This document shows positions 47,677 through 60,100 of a stretch of DNA of 64,000 nucleotides, piece after piece (within the stretch, counting starts at the first letter, position 1; each line of letters starts with the position of its first letter). The notes under the pieces are model-generated. The model was not told where the DNA came from. It saw only the letters and a program-made list of their open reading frames with translations, and did no database searches. Source of the stretch: Heliocidaris erythrogramma (taxonomy: Eukaryota > Echinodermata > Echinoidea > Camarodonta > Echinometridae). Location: contig CM046856.1 in NCBI GenBank assembly GCA_025617745.1, forward strand, positions 35,644,208-35,708,207, written 5' to 3'. Made by a program: the position numbers and the translations under genes.

Positions 47677-50600
47677 CTAGCTCCTGGTGGTGTACATGTC
47701 CTTATCCTCTGGCTTAGACTGCCCGTGGTCCTCCTTGCTGGTGTCTGATGTGCTTTCCTCTGTCTTACCAGCATCTTCCGAACTGGAGGATTCTGCTTTT
47801 GTCTCTCCTTCTGTCTTCTTTTCAGTGGCAGCTACTTTTTCAACCTGTAAAAAGGAGATGACAATAACATTACAATAAATGTTTTTACATTACATTATTA
47901 CAGTAGGTAGAGGTGTTGTGGTCTCGAGGATAAGTCACCGGACTGCAGATCACACGTTACAGGGTTTGATTACCTGCCACGGCACTAACATACTTTGGCA
48001 AGACATTAATCTACATTTGCCACCATCCACCCGGGTGTAGTAAGTGGGTACCTGGTAGAATTTATTCCTTTAATGCACTGAGTGCTAAGGTTGCCATGCT
48101 AAAGCTGGGGTAATAATATGATTGCAGGGCCCTCAGGGATAACATTATTTTGTACTGATGAGGCTCTCTTGGATAAACATGACATTACTATAATTATTAT
48201 ATATATTTGTAATGATACATAAAAATGGCTTTGTAAATATTTTGTGTTACTTTCTTGTAAACTGACCCCTTTCAGCTGGTCAGTCTTTCTATACCAATAA
48301 ATAAATTTCAGATGTGGCTGGAACTCAGAACCTTCACATAACCTCTCATTGCCTAAATTTAAACATCTTTACAAATACTACAGGGTCAGTAAAAGAAAAA
48401 AATGGAATGGAATTCTGTATTTGAGGCATGTATCTTCTTTCTGCAGCTACCCTTGATGATTTGAACAGAATGAGGAAACAGTCTTACTTCATTCTCCAAT
48501 ATCGGGAACTCTGGAAAGAGCTAATCATAGTGCCCCCAACCATATCTCTAGGATCTAATTAGCAAGTTCACATCTTCGAGAAAAAAAAGAGTGTCGTAGG
48601 TTTCTAATATACACTAGTAATAATTCCCGCCAATGTCTAATCTAAATTCCCAAATCCACTTATTATAAAAAGTATCTCTTTATTTTGAATATAAATATTG
48701 ACATCCAGACTTACAGCTGGTGCTTTTGTATCTCCTTTGTAGAGGTCTGCGGCCTTGGTTTTAACCCATTCAATCTCAGCCTTGCCTATCTTAACTGCCT
48801 GGTATGGATAGCATAGTGAAGCGGTAGCTGTCATTAGACCACCAGAATACAGAGCCTTCCTGATGATGCCGCCTGTGCAGGAAGAAGAACGTGAAGATGG
48901 TACAGAGCAGATTTCACATGTGGAGGAGGTAATGTTCTGACATTTCGCAATGAGGTGTCAAAAGAGAGAAACAGATGGGAAGAAAGTCCAGTAGAGAAAA
49001 GCCACAGCAGCAAAACTTTGCATTTAAATGAATGAGAATCGATGCTTCATTAAAGAGAAGTAATATACTGCATTGTCTCCCAGTTTCAAAAACATATCTT
49101 TACCTACTAGCATCTGCTGTACCACCTCATGGCCCGATTCAAACTAATTTCAGATCACATCCCATTATTGCTCAACATACCTTTCCTTGCAAGTACTAGG
49201 CCAGCCAGACCAGCAATAGAGATGACCCCCGCCCTGGGGTAGAAACCTTCCTCTGTCTTGATGTACTTTACCACACCTGCGCAATGCATTAACAGAAATC
49301 AAATTTAAGTGAACAACATCAAACATGGGGGTAAGACAAGTGTTCCGTTCAAACAAACAGTACAAAGAATGTCCTTTTTATCTGACGCTAAAATCATGTT
49401 GCCCTATCCTTGAGAGGGATAGTCCACTTTTTAAAACATTAGCAATCAGAAAGTGTATGAACTGGACATACCACGTTAAAATGACACCATCATAATTTGT
49501 GAAATTGCATATACATGCCATTAGAATGATGGCGTATTACTTTCGTTAGAACTTGTTTCATACTTTGGATGTAGAGGTATAGATGCGAGGTACATTGTAC
49601 TTACTATGAGTCGTCTCTTCTGCTAATTTGTATGTTTTCTTTGTAAAACTGAAGGCTCCCTGAAGTATAAATATAAAAGAGGATAGAGTGAGAGAGACAG
49701 AGAGAGACAGAGAGAAACAGAGGGCTGCGGGGAGGATGTTACAAATATAAACATAATTATAAAATATAAATCTTAAAATCAATATGTGATTGAAAAGCTT
49801 TTCTGCAGGTCCCTTTTTTTCCCCAAAATCAAATATGAAAAAATACAATGAATCTATCAAATGATATCTCTTTACTACTCCCTGACATATCAAATCATTG
49901 GTAGTTATGAATTTGGCGATCCTTAGCTTTGGCTAATGCAAGTGTCATAATGATTTTCAGTGTATTAGCGTATAGACCCTGACAAATTATCTTAAAACTT
50001 TCATATTGCTTATCCCTAAAACTTATAACGCCTGGAATCTTCATCACTTACCTGGAAAGTATCTGAGAATTTCCAGACCTGCTCCCTGACCACAGTCACC
50101 ATGTCCCTCACAGCACTGGGTCCTTCTGGTATCAGTTGGTACTCTGTCTGCTTAGGCTCGCTGTATACTGGCAGGTCCTTAGGCTTCACCAGGCTAATGG
50201 ATGATGCGCCCATGTCTTCGGTGGCTGGGTTTTCTCCTGCTTTGACTTGGAGGAGGCCTAAACCCAACATGGGCATGGAACCATACCTCAATGCCACAAA
50301 TACCTGTGTATTTTTTTAGGAGAAAAAAAAACAACTTAGATATGTTTTTAATTTGTAAACAAATCTTTCGGCATATTACTAACTTACATATGTTTAACCT
50401 TTTGATTGAAAGAGGAGGGTTTTTTTATCTCACCTGCAAAAGTATAACTGAATTTTATCCTTTCAGATGCTGAGGTAACCACGATAATCAGAAGAAAAAC
50501 AAAATTCTGAGTCCACTTGACTGGATCTCAAGTCTTGAAGTTGATCCAGGTGGCTTATTTTTTTAATTTTTTTTTTTTAACCATGGATATGGTAGCCTGT

Positions 50601-51365
50601 AATCTTTTTCATTTGAAACAAAATCTTGATCTGGAGAATGTGGAATATTTTGTGCACACTCCTTTCTATGAATATTGTCGAAAGTCATTCCAGACTAATC
50701 TCATTTGTCATACAATACTCCATAAGACGATATCCCCGTCCTCGTACTCATAGTCTCATACTGTACAAAATTAATGCCATTATTAGGCTCTCCTTTTTTT
50801 CCTTCCCACTGAACCACCCGCCCCTCGCTTATCTGGCGCTGATGCGAAGAAAATCTCACGCATTTCTGGTCTTTCATTTAATAACAAATATAATAACAGT
50901 TAGTTAGACAGAAATAAACGTCTGTCATGGCCTGGGGAAATCTTTAATATTTCTGACATTTATCAATTCAAGAACCGATGTGTTGGCTCAGTCAGTAGAG
51001 CGTCCGCCTCACAATCGGGAGGTCGTGGGTTCGAACCTCGGCCGTGTCATACCAAAAGACGTTAAAAGATGGAGTTGCTGCTACCTTGTTTGGCGTTCAA
51101 CAATTGAAAGGATAGAGCAACGTAGATCTGGTGCACTGCACCTCAACAGTACGACAATACGCCTGACGGTGGACTGTACTGCAACTCAAAGAAAAAAAAA
51201 AGAACACCAAGTAACTTACTACGGTCCCACTCATTCAAAACGGTGTGCTATATCTGTATAGTCACATCTCTCATTTAATAAATTTCATTTCTCGTGCAAA
51301 AGAAAACATCAAACAGTGAACAAAATGTGTATGAAATTATTACATACCTGTCTAGACATTGCCAT
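47677..51365 (-). CDS. APOOL: MICOS complex subunit MIC26/MIC27 (apolipoprotein O family)
   Basis: Inner mitochondrial membrane protein of the MICOS complex, which shapes cristae junctions. Six exons on the minus strand: 51348-51365, 50052-50303, 49605-49659, 49181-49276, 48715-48872 and 47677-47844 (stop TAG at 47677-47679). They sum to 747 nt, 248 residues, with GT/AG borders and consistent phases. The start MAMSRQ lies in an 18-bp first coding exon. The N-terminal region reads VFVALRYGSMPMLGLGLLQV. The conserved core has LPVYSEPK and a first hydrophobic segment, PRAGVISIAGLAGLVLARKG. A second follows in ALYSGGLMTATASLCYPYQA. The tail is acidic and Lys/Ser-rich, ending DMYTTRS. Length suits MIC27 (about 268 in human) more than MIC26 (about 198), but I cannot separate the paralogues firmly. 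SINEs lie in introns 1 and 5. Confidence 0.88.
47905..48130 (+). repeat. tRNA-Leu-like SINE in MIC26/27 intron 5
   Basis: tRNA-like head (GTTGTGGTCTCGAGGATAAG, GGACTGCAGATC, GGGTTTGATTACC) and body GGGTACCTGGTAGAATTTAT shared with 25466-25606 and with 1421-1770. Antisense to the host gene. Confidence 0.65.
50976..51200 (+). repeat. tRNA-derived SINE in MIC26/27 intron 1
   Basis: The head has a near-consensus A box (TTGGCTCAGTCAGTAGAGCG), an anticodon-loop-like CTCACAA and a B box GGGTTCGAACC. A body with ACGTTAAAAGATGGAGTTGC and TTTGGCGTTCAACAATTGAA follows, then an A-rich tail at 51181-51205. This body is common in invertebrate tRNA SINEs. Antisense to the host gene. Confidence 0.8.
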
Positions 51366-53915
51366 GTTAGGTTAAAATAGCATAACATAGGTTTCTTGGA
51401 CTCAGTAGATCAAGATTCTTGAGAAAGATAATGATTAATGGAGCTGGAGGACAACTTGGGCAGTTTAACTAAAGTAAAACCAACGAACGTAGAGGGCGGC
51501 AACACTTTACAGTCTTGCTATATGAGGAAGGTTCACTTCGCTAAATTTCTGTGACCATCGTTTTCTCTCAGAGAGGTTTTTAGGTAGATTGTAGATTTGA
51601 TTTTTTTTCAATTTATACTTTCAAAAACATTTGAATTAAAATGTTAAAATAACATGTTATGTTCAATAATATTGTTTAATGATTTTTATAATTTTCAAGA
51701 GAAAAAAGATTAAAATGGTTATAAATTTATCATTTTACTTTACTATACAATAATATGTATTTGTGAGGTTGCTAACGTTTTCCTGCTATATTTCGCTGCT
51801 ACTGCACTGTATTTCGATTTCGATCCATGTCCGTACCCACAGAACTCCGTACCGTGTGCATACCGTGTACATTATTGCTACATAATTATACAGTTCTCTC
51901 TCTCGATCTGACCGCCTAAGTAGATTCAGAGTCAGAGCTCGACGATGGATCAATTTCAAGGTTTGATTTTAGTTATAAATTTAGATTAACTTATTTGAAT
52001 GACGATGAAACAAATTTGGCAATCCAGGGTAATAAAATAGAGAGAGCTGTTAGTATGCATGTAACGTTAATTTGTTAAAACTTAAATTAAAAAAAAAATT
52101 GTTCGGATGCTGGATGGAGCGATGATGATCATGATGATGCCTGATGGATGGGGGGTCAGATTCGGATGACCGGACACTTAACAAAAATGAAAAATAAGGT
52201 GGCTGGGACATAAGGAATTCTTGCCGTGATAATCATAATCGATATATTTTTCTATAAATAATATCGGGCAAACCCACAAACTAGGGGCAGGTCGGCGTGC
52301 GCGTGCCATGTTTTACAGTGCGGAGATCGGCAGAGGCAAAAATGAACACATGTATTACAAGTTCATAATCAAGTTTAAAACAACTTCCAAATATATTTTA
52401 AATCAAGTTCAAAACAACTTCCAAATATATTTTAAATCAAGTAATTAATGCTGTCATCATAATCATATTGTCCTCTTGGCTTTCAGATTTGTAGTTGTTT
52501 GATGAAAATCTTAACGATTTTGGCCAGAAATGGAGTCAAACTCGCAAATGTTTCATCGCTGAATCTGGTACAAGTACAAGATCGCCGCCGCCGCCGCCGC
52601 TGGGCAACATTTGCTTGCACACAAATGAATACAGCACGCGCAGACCGGCCCTATTCTCCGGGTTTGCCTAATAATATGGTCTAAGTTAGATCAAAATAGG
52701 CCTAACTTAGGCCTAACATTAACAAAGTTAGGCCCTAACGTTAATCATAATGATAATTGTATTTGTAACTTGTAACTTTTCACAAACTTGAGACAAGGTC
52801 AAACTCAAAGGCAAGCATGATGATGTTTTATTTTTTTTAATTTCCAGAGAGAGAGAGAGAGAGGGGGGGGGGGGGGGGGGGGGGGGTTCACATTTAGTCT
52901 TGATTCTACTATTTGTAGACCAGAATCAAAGCACTTTTAATGAGAGGTAATAATACATCTCCACAGAGTAATATATCATATGGATGGCCTTTGTTGTTTC
53001 ACTCAGTGACTTTCAGTAATCACATTCATTAGTCTCATGTTGACTTTGATTGCCCTCAGATAAACTTGGCAAGGAACTAACTTGTGGCTGATCTACTTGA
53101 AGATCTAATGGAGCCTAATGTTAGAGGTCTACATAACTCAACAACTGTTGGAGGTGCCGGATGAAGCGGAAAGTCCTACTATAAAAGACTTTGATGAGAC
53201 GTGAGAAATAAACAGGTAGGTCTAGACCTAACTAGTTGGACCTAGACTTAATAATACCAAGGAGTTACCACAGGGTATTACAGCTAAAAATTATAGGTCT
53301 GGTAATGGTAGTGGATCCAGAATCGGTTTACTTGGATGGGGGGGGGGGGGAGTTTTTAGTTTACATTGTCCAATCAGAACAGCAACAACAACAAAAGAAT
53401 TCTGAGAGAATGGACATTTCATTTGTCCTTTTCCTTTATCCACCACTGAGATCTGTTTTCTTCAGTGTAATATTAAATTAGCTGTTTTAGTGTCTTTAAA
53501 AATCAATTGAGATCTTTAGGGAATGTTCAGTGTGATGTCAGTATAAATAGAATTTTAAGTCCCCCTTAATTATTATATTAAACATTTCATTAATTAATGC
53601 AAACAGAAACAAAACAAAATAAGATGGGTGAATACATTACACTTTTATTAAAATCCACAAATATTTTAGGATGGATTGTACATGCAGTTAGTATTTATCC
53701 TCTTTGAAAAGATCACGAGGGTGAGGATGAGCGTATCTCTTTTTTTTTTCTTAATACATAATAATGCTCTACACGACTCTCCATCTATTTTACAGATGAT
53801 GATGAAGATGAAGGCGTGCCGCTGAGAATGAAGACAAATTCTGAGAGGAACAAATAAATACTTAGCTGCTCCAGTTTTGCATGGTAGGTCTAAGCTGTAA
53901 GAGTAAGATTGCTAT

Positions 53916-54106
53916 CAGGGGTGTTGATCCGTTTTCGGAATGGGGGGGGGGGGGGGGGCAAAACAGCCTAATAGTACTCTATATGATTTTTTCAACGCCT
54001 TAATTAATTACCAGCTTATCCACGGTTACAGCGGGGGGGGGGGGCAGAATGATATATTTGCCCTCTCAATACTATCAGAGGGGGGATGCATAATCGACGC
54101 CCCTGG
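53916..54106. repeat. Short repeat with AGGGG(T/C)GT ends inside the 5.6-kb block
   Basis: Left CAGGGGTGTTGATCC and right GACGCCCCTGG are roughly inverted. Two poly-G runs lie inside. Confidence 0.35.
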
Positions 54107-55751
54107 TTGTTATTAGTACCTCAATACAATCTAGGTACACATATTTTTTTCACATAAACATACCAACTGAATTTTCTTGAGACTTTACTAATTTGGTTGC
54201 TTTTGAATAGCCTTGAAAATTTTATGTGTCCAACTTTTTCCTCTTTAAATACTTTTGAGAATTCACACTTATTATTCCATTAATAGGAAGCTCGAAGTTT
54301 CAGGGTTTTATTTTAATTCTAATTGTTGCTTGTTTAATTATCAAATACACAATGGATGCTATTTTCTAAAATCTTTCCTCTTTTCGTTCGACAGATTTGG
54401 ATTTCTACTTCAGCTCTTCTGTAAAATAGCCCCCTGCTTTGATCAACATGTATCTCTTCTGGGTCCGCTCGCTATGCAAAAGGACAGCTATTCAAAGAAA
54501 ACCACTATATTCATTTAACACAAGTTATGAATAGCAGTTCTTATGAATAGTTATGAATAATGGTAATTTGTCTATTTAGAAGGACTGCTATTCATTTAGT
54601 CACGCATTATGAATAAGCGGTCCTTATGAATGTTGTAGTCACATGCAGCCATTTTGTTATAGTAGCTCGTTATTGTGAGGAGGTCTTCCTCTTCTGTGTG
54701 GTCTATATAGTGAGATTACAGGGCCCCTAAATGATATTAAGATAAGCACTGCCATGCAGGGCCACTCCTTTATTAAATCTGCCCGCAGTGTATCACAAAC
54801 TAATAATCTTATCTGATTCTATGAATTTATAAATTATTAAGTAAATTATTATTTTATTCATTATCTACTGAGAAAATCCATACTATTCAGCACTTCATTT
54901 GACTTGAAACTATCTAATTAGATCTCTATGTGTGTTCCTCCTGCCCCTTTTTTATAGTTAGATTTATAATAATAGTAACATGCAATATACATGTACCAAC
55001 CTAAAAGGAGATGGATCATTTAAAGAGTTCTTACAACTGTCAAAATTATCTTTGTTTTTTAGGAGTAAAATTGTTGTCATTGGTGTGTGTTGAACAGAAA
55101 TTAGATGGTCATTCATTTCTTAAGTCATTTCTTCTTTGTTGGGGTGTAGTGGGTAAATAATCTTTAAATTGTAATTCAAATAATTTACTTCTTGGAAAGG
55201 GATTGAAATTAATAACGTATGATTCATTTAGATTGAAATTCTTTTTTTTTTAATGCATGTACATAATTTGTACTAAGAGAATATTATTTGACCTTGACAA
55301 GTCGGCTGTGATGGAACTATATTGTATTGTAGTATATGAAAAAAGTGTATGACTGCAGATGAATTATATAAATTATGTTGGATTTTTTAAAGGAGAAGAA
55401 GTAAACGTGTATTTAAGAAGTAAGACAATGTCGAAACTTCTCTAAAAACTCCTCGTTTCTGCATGCAAGAAAATATTCATTAAAAAGTAAAAAAATATAA
55501 ACGTATTTCTGAATCGACGTGTATAAACTATTGTACCTTAAATCTTGATTGTGAGAAAGATATACATGTAATTGAAAATTATTCTGTGAACATGATAAAG
55601 GTCCTTTCACATTATATCAATGAAATGAACCATATAGGGGAGGGGTGAATGAACCAGGACGTGTGATCATGGTGTATGTATGAGATAGAGAGGGAAGAAA
55701 AAAAGATGAGAAAAGGCGAAACTGAGAAGATATGGTGAAAAGGAAAGAGAG

Positions 55752-56048
55752 GAGGGGCTGATCCAGAGGGGCACTTCTGGCCCCTGCCCCCCCCCCCCCC
55801 CGTTTGGAAGAAAAGTATGCATTTTGTGCCCCCTTTTAAAATGAAGACCTTTTTTCTATTTCTTTTTTTTTTTTTTTTTTTGCTTGTCAGCAAATTATGG
55901 AGGGGAAACTGGACCCCCATAACCCCCCCCCCCCCCCCCCCACTGAGCAAATTTTGAAGGTCTGGCGAGACCAACAAAATATGGGTCTACCTTGACAAAT
56001 CTTCATTTGTGTGCCCCCTCTTATACTCAATCCTGGATCCGCCCCTGG
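55752..56048. mobile_element. 297-bp MITE-like repeat inside the 5.6-kb block
   Basis: Ends GAGGGGCTGATCCAG and CTGGATCCGCCCCTGG are imperfect inverted copies. It holds two long poly-C runs and a poly-T run. Confidence 0.45.
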
Positions 56049-57143
56049 GTGAGGTCTGAATAGAAGTGGTGGCGATGTCAAATTAAATTTAGCTTAACCC
56101 CCCCCCCCCCTCTAAAAATAATAACAATGAAATAGGTTAATAAATGAATATATACATACATAAATACACACCTAATAATAATATTGATTATTAATTAATT
56201 TAAAAAAAAAATATTTGAATAAATGAATAAAAAATAATACAAAAAATAAATCATAAATAACCAAAAATTAATGAATAGAATTATTTAAAACTTTTTAATA
56301 AAAGATAATATGAATTGAATTCATGTCGAAATTTCCAATTCCCAATTAAATTCCCTGCAGCAAGAATCACTGGTTTTGCCTTTAACGTTGGTGTTGTTGC
56401 TGTTTGTTTTTTTGTTTTTTGTTTTTTTTTTGTTTTATGAATGTGTTTAGCCGTTATCATAAATTATGAAATATTCATATCCTGACAGCACAGCTATATA
56501 TACGTCCTCGGGCACGTCCAGTGCAGCGAGAGGGTATGACGCTCGGTACCTTTCCCTCGCCTTGCCCAGCCGCCTACGCTGACGCTAGCTAGACTGTATA
56601 CCGTTAGCAAGCTCAGCAGACGACGCATTCATTGATACAGCATTTAGATGGATCAGCGAATGGATTTTATTTAATTTCAGCAGTACGCCCGCAGCGGGAG
56701 AGAGGTTACCCCTATCCCGAAATGCATTGCGAGTGGTCACAAAATCAGCTTGCCGAAAACGTCATGAATTTAGCACACTGGTACAATCACTGATCACAAA
56801 GGTGCCTATTTACGATCAGATTATAGATTATAGAAATAACATTTACACGGTATCATGAATAGAATAATGTTTCAAATAATTTATTCTTTCATTATACATT
56901 TTTTTTTAAATCTGCATCTATTCATAGTATCTCCTTTTGTCTTCATGTCGCTATCAATCCGTCATTGTATTACTTCGATTTATGGTTTTGTTGGCATGCC
57001 TACCAAAATGTGCGCGCACTTCAACTGCATGCGCGTAAGAAGTGAACCTTCCTCATAGCAAGACTGCAAAGTGTTGCCGCCCTCTACGTGCGTTGGTAAA
57101 ACCTAGCTGGCGCTCTTCACTTTCGTTGCAGATACGATTCAAG

Positions 57144-60100
57144 ATGGCAGCGCCCGGTGCTCTAGTCAACAAAAAGCGTCGAGAATTCATGAACATGCCC
57201 GCTCCATTGGGCTATGTTCCTGGGTTAGGTCGAGGGTAAGTACATCTGCCTACCATATGTATTTGTAACTTTTTAAGACTTAACTTAGTTCTGTCGAGTG
57301 CAGTGCCAGTGCTGTGTGTGTATTTGCGTGTATTATTATAACTCCACTCGACTCTCCAGGGAGTCAAGGAACTGAGGGAGGAAGCTAAGCGCCGCCGGCG
57401 CCGGCTAGCCAGGATTAGCTTCGTGAGTGTAAAAAAAAAAGAAAATTGGCTATAGGGCCTACGCCTTTTACATCACGAAGCCAGGGGGTCGTTTCATCAA
57501 ATCAACTCCATGATGACAGTCATAAGACATAACTGTTGTGGGCGATCTACGGAAATGTCATGGACCATGTGGACCTGAAAAAATGTTTCACAAACTGACA
57601 AAGACATGAATTGATAAACGACAACTCCGTGATATCGATACTCATCGGCGAAAAAACATAGTCTATATCACAATCCATTGGAATTATCGTCAATTACCCA
57701 AACAGATTTTGAGGCTCATTTTTCCCCAAAGTATTCCAAAATGGAAAAAATGGCAGCGAAGATGAATGCTTGTGATACAAACATCCCGTTTACATGAAAA
57801 GATGTGTTTCTTATGCCTTTTATGGCATCTTAGAATTTATAAAATTGAGAAAACTCGAGGAGGCTTTTGCCATGTACGAATCTAGATTTGTAGGTAAGAG
57901 GATACCGTAATTGACTAATTACGGAATTAAGACCCAAATCGTGTTCATTTTAGAGAAAATGATTAAATTAAGATATCTTATTGCCCAATTTTAAATATTT
58001 ATTCATTAAAAGATACATATAATATCATTAATATCAAAGCATTGCGTGAAAAAAAAAAAAAAAACGAAAATACATACATGATAAATTGTCGTTGTTCACA
58101 TGGGTCTGTATATACAGACTGTTCCGTTTTCGATGCTGATTCTATGGAAGACGGATGTGGGTATTTTTAATATTAATCTCATTTACTTGTTGGGGGGTCA
58201 AGAAGCCATAAGAACATATTGTTGGTCTGTACAATATTATAATACGGACATTAGTAATACTATCTGGTAAAGGAGTGATAAAGGATAGTGCTTGGAGATC
58301 AGGAAATAAATGTTCTCTTAATTTACATTTGTTATTTTTTTCGCAGCCCATAGACTAACTAAAAGCTGGCTTGTGATGGCGTTCTAAAAAGATATGACAG
58401 GTCTGGAGTACCGACAAGTCACTTGTCAGCGAAGTTGTCGCTGGTCTTGGCAAAGACGGCTTTGTGAAACACTTAGCGGACAAGTTGAGCGACAGTGTCG
58501 AGATGTCGCTGATCTTGTCGTTATGATGGTTTGATGAAACGACCCCCAGGCGTTTTTCCCCAGCAATCTAAATGCGCACGGGTTGGCAGGACATCGAAAA
58601 TGCCCTGAAATAACACTTTTCTGATAACTCCCGCGACCGACAGTCCCTTCCCCACAGCGTTTCCTCCTAGAGAAACTTTTTGAATTAGTAATAGTATGTG
58701 TTTTTGATCGTACATATTTTTCCAAAAATTCAAAAAAAAGAGCATAAGAAATTTCCGAGAACTCACCAGTGTTTGTGTATCCATGCCTCCTCTTGTCATG
58801 CAGATATAAAATGGCGGCTGCGTGCGACGGCGCGCGCTGTCGGCGACGTATAGTTTCAATTATGGTTGTATCGCGCGCCGTCGCACGCAGCCGCCATTTT
58901 ATATCGCATTTAACTTTGCCATCAATGGTAACTCCCATGGAAACCTTGATTTTGATTGGCCGTTGAGTGATGGTACCATGGTAGTTACTATTAATGGTAA
59001 GTTTTATGCAACGGGGCCTAGGCCTGATGTTTCCCAAGTTATCTCCTAAGTTCTTTCTATGATATTTTTTTTTATAATTCTAATGGTTCCACAAGGTCTA
59101 TAAAATATTTTTAAAGATAAACCAACTCTTGCCCACAGGCGAAGGAGGGGTGATGTGATTGATGCTTTCAAGTATTTGACGGGAGTGTATGACACTCAAC
59201 ACAATCTTTTTCACTTGGCACACAGGAGGTCCAGAGGCCACAAAATGAAACTGGACAAACAGTATTCTTGGCTTGATTTGAGGAGACATTTTTTCAGCAA
59301 CACAATTGTGGATTTGTGGAATAGTCTCCCTGAATATGTTCTCTCAGCAACTTCTGTAAACTGCTTTAAGAATAGACTAGATAAATACTGCTCTAAAAAC
59401 TATGATTTCGTTTACGAGCCAGTATAGGCTGTATGAGTCAATATCTTCCACACATTTTTGTCCTTTCCCACGCATATTCAACTTGGTATGGCAGGTTATG
59501 GAAAATGTATAATCACATGATACAACAAGCTACGATCGATGAACAGGCATTCGTCCTATATCATCGTGGGATTAAAGTAAAGTAAGAAAAAGTCATTTCA
59601 CATAATCTGTTGTTTTTCATTTCTTTCTTCTTTTACAGAGCAACTGGATTTACAACTCGATCTGATATTGGTCCAGCCAGGGAAGCAAATGACATAAGGT
59701 AAGCACATATGCAGAAGAAAGATCTCTGTGTAAGATATAATGGAAATAAACAAGACCATCAACTTTTAGGTATTGTTTGAATTTGTATTTATGTCAGGCA
59801 TAAATGCATGAAAACATTTGTTCAAATGACCTTGTCCTTGCAACTGTGTAATGGGCAGTTGACCTGAGAATGGAATAAACAAAAGAAATTAGACAATTCA
59901 AAATAAAATAATAATAAATACGACGGTTTCTTATAAATTGCTTTACCAGGAACAACTGACCAATGTGCTTGTAGTATTATTATTACCCCAGTCACTGGAT
60001 TCAATTACTATTCTGCTCATTACAGTGCACATTCTCCACTCCCTGGGGAGCATTCCAGCTTTTTTTCACGGGCCTACGCATGATCCAAAATTTATATTTC

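Larger units (their letters stand above)
51475..57101. mobile_element. 5.6-kb element with 58-60 bp terminal inverted repeats and TAAAA target duplication
   Basis: Left end 51480-51539 and right end 57039-57096 are inverted copies that differ by two substitutions and one 2-bp indel. Both outer ends read CCAACG. The five bases outside each end are TAAAA (51475-51479 and 57097-57101), a direct repeat as expected for a target-site duplication. Inside I recognise no transposase. The interior holds a tandem 37-bp duplication (52371-52441), GA and poly-G tracts (52849-52890, 53339-53350, 53941-53957, 54032-54042, 55785-55801, 55923-55941, 56098-56110), a CCG triplet run (52582-52600), and two smaller repeats. 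A 5-bp duplication occurs in some DNA transposons (Transib, Ginger), but the end sequence fits none I can name. It looks non-autonomous. Confidence 0.65.
51366..57143. promoter_or_regulatory. Head-to-head promoter region of MIC26/27 and PRPF6, split by an insertion
   Basis: The two ATGs point away from each other. Outside the inverted repeats there remain about 114 bp before the MIC26/27 start and about 42 bp before the PRPF6 start. The matching 58-60 bp sequence next to each gene contains a CpG-bearing core (GCCGCCCTCTACG). No TATA box is placed clearly near either start. A shared bidirectional promoter before the insertion is inference from spacing. Confidence 0.5.

Noticed and set aside
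50976-51049. Functional tRNA gene (Val-like anticodon)
   Set aside because: The tRNA-like head continues directly into a SINE body and A-rich tail.
55612-56081. Minus-strand frames with poly-Gly and poly-Lys
   Set aside because: Caused by poly-C and poly-T runs inside a repeat.
58426-59049. 203-codon minus-strand frame and overlapping plus-strand frames
   Set aside because: They lie across transposon ends and the 34-bp inverted repeat in PRPF6 intron 1; Arg/Thr-rich without domain resemblance.
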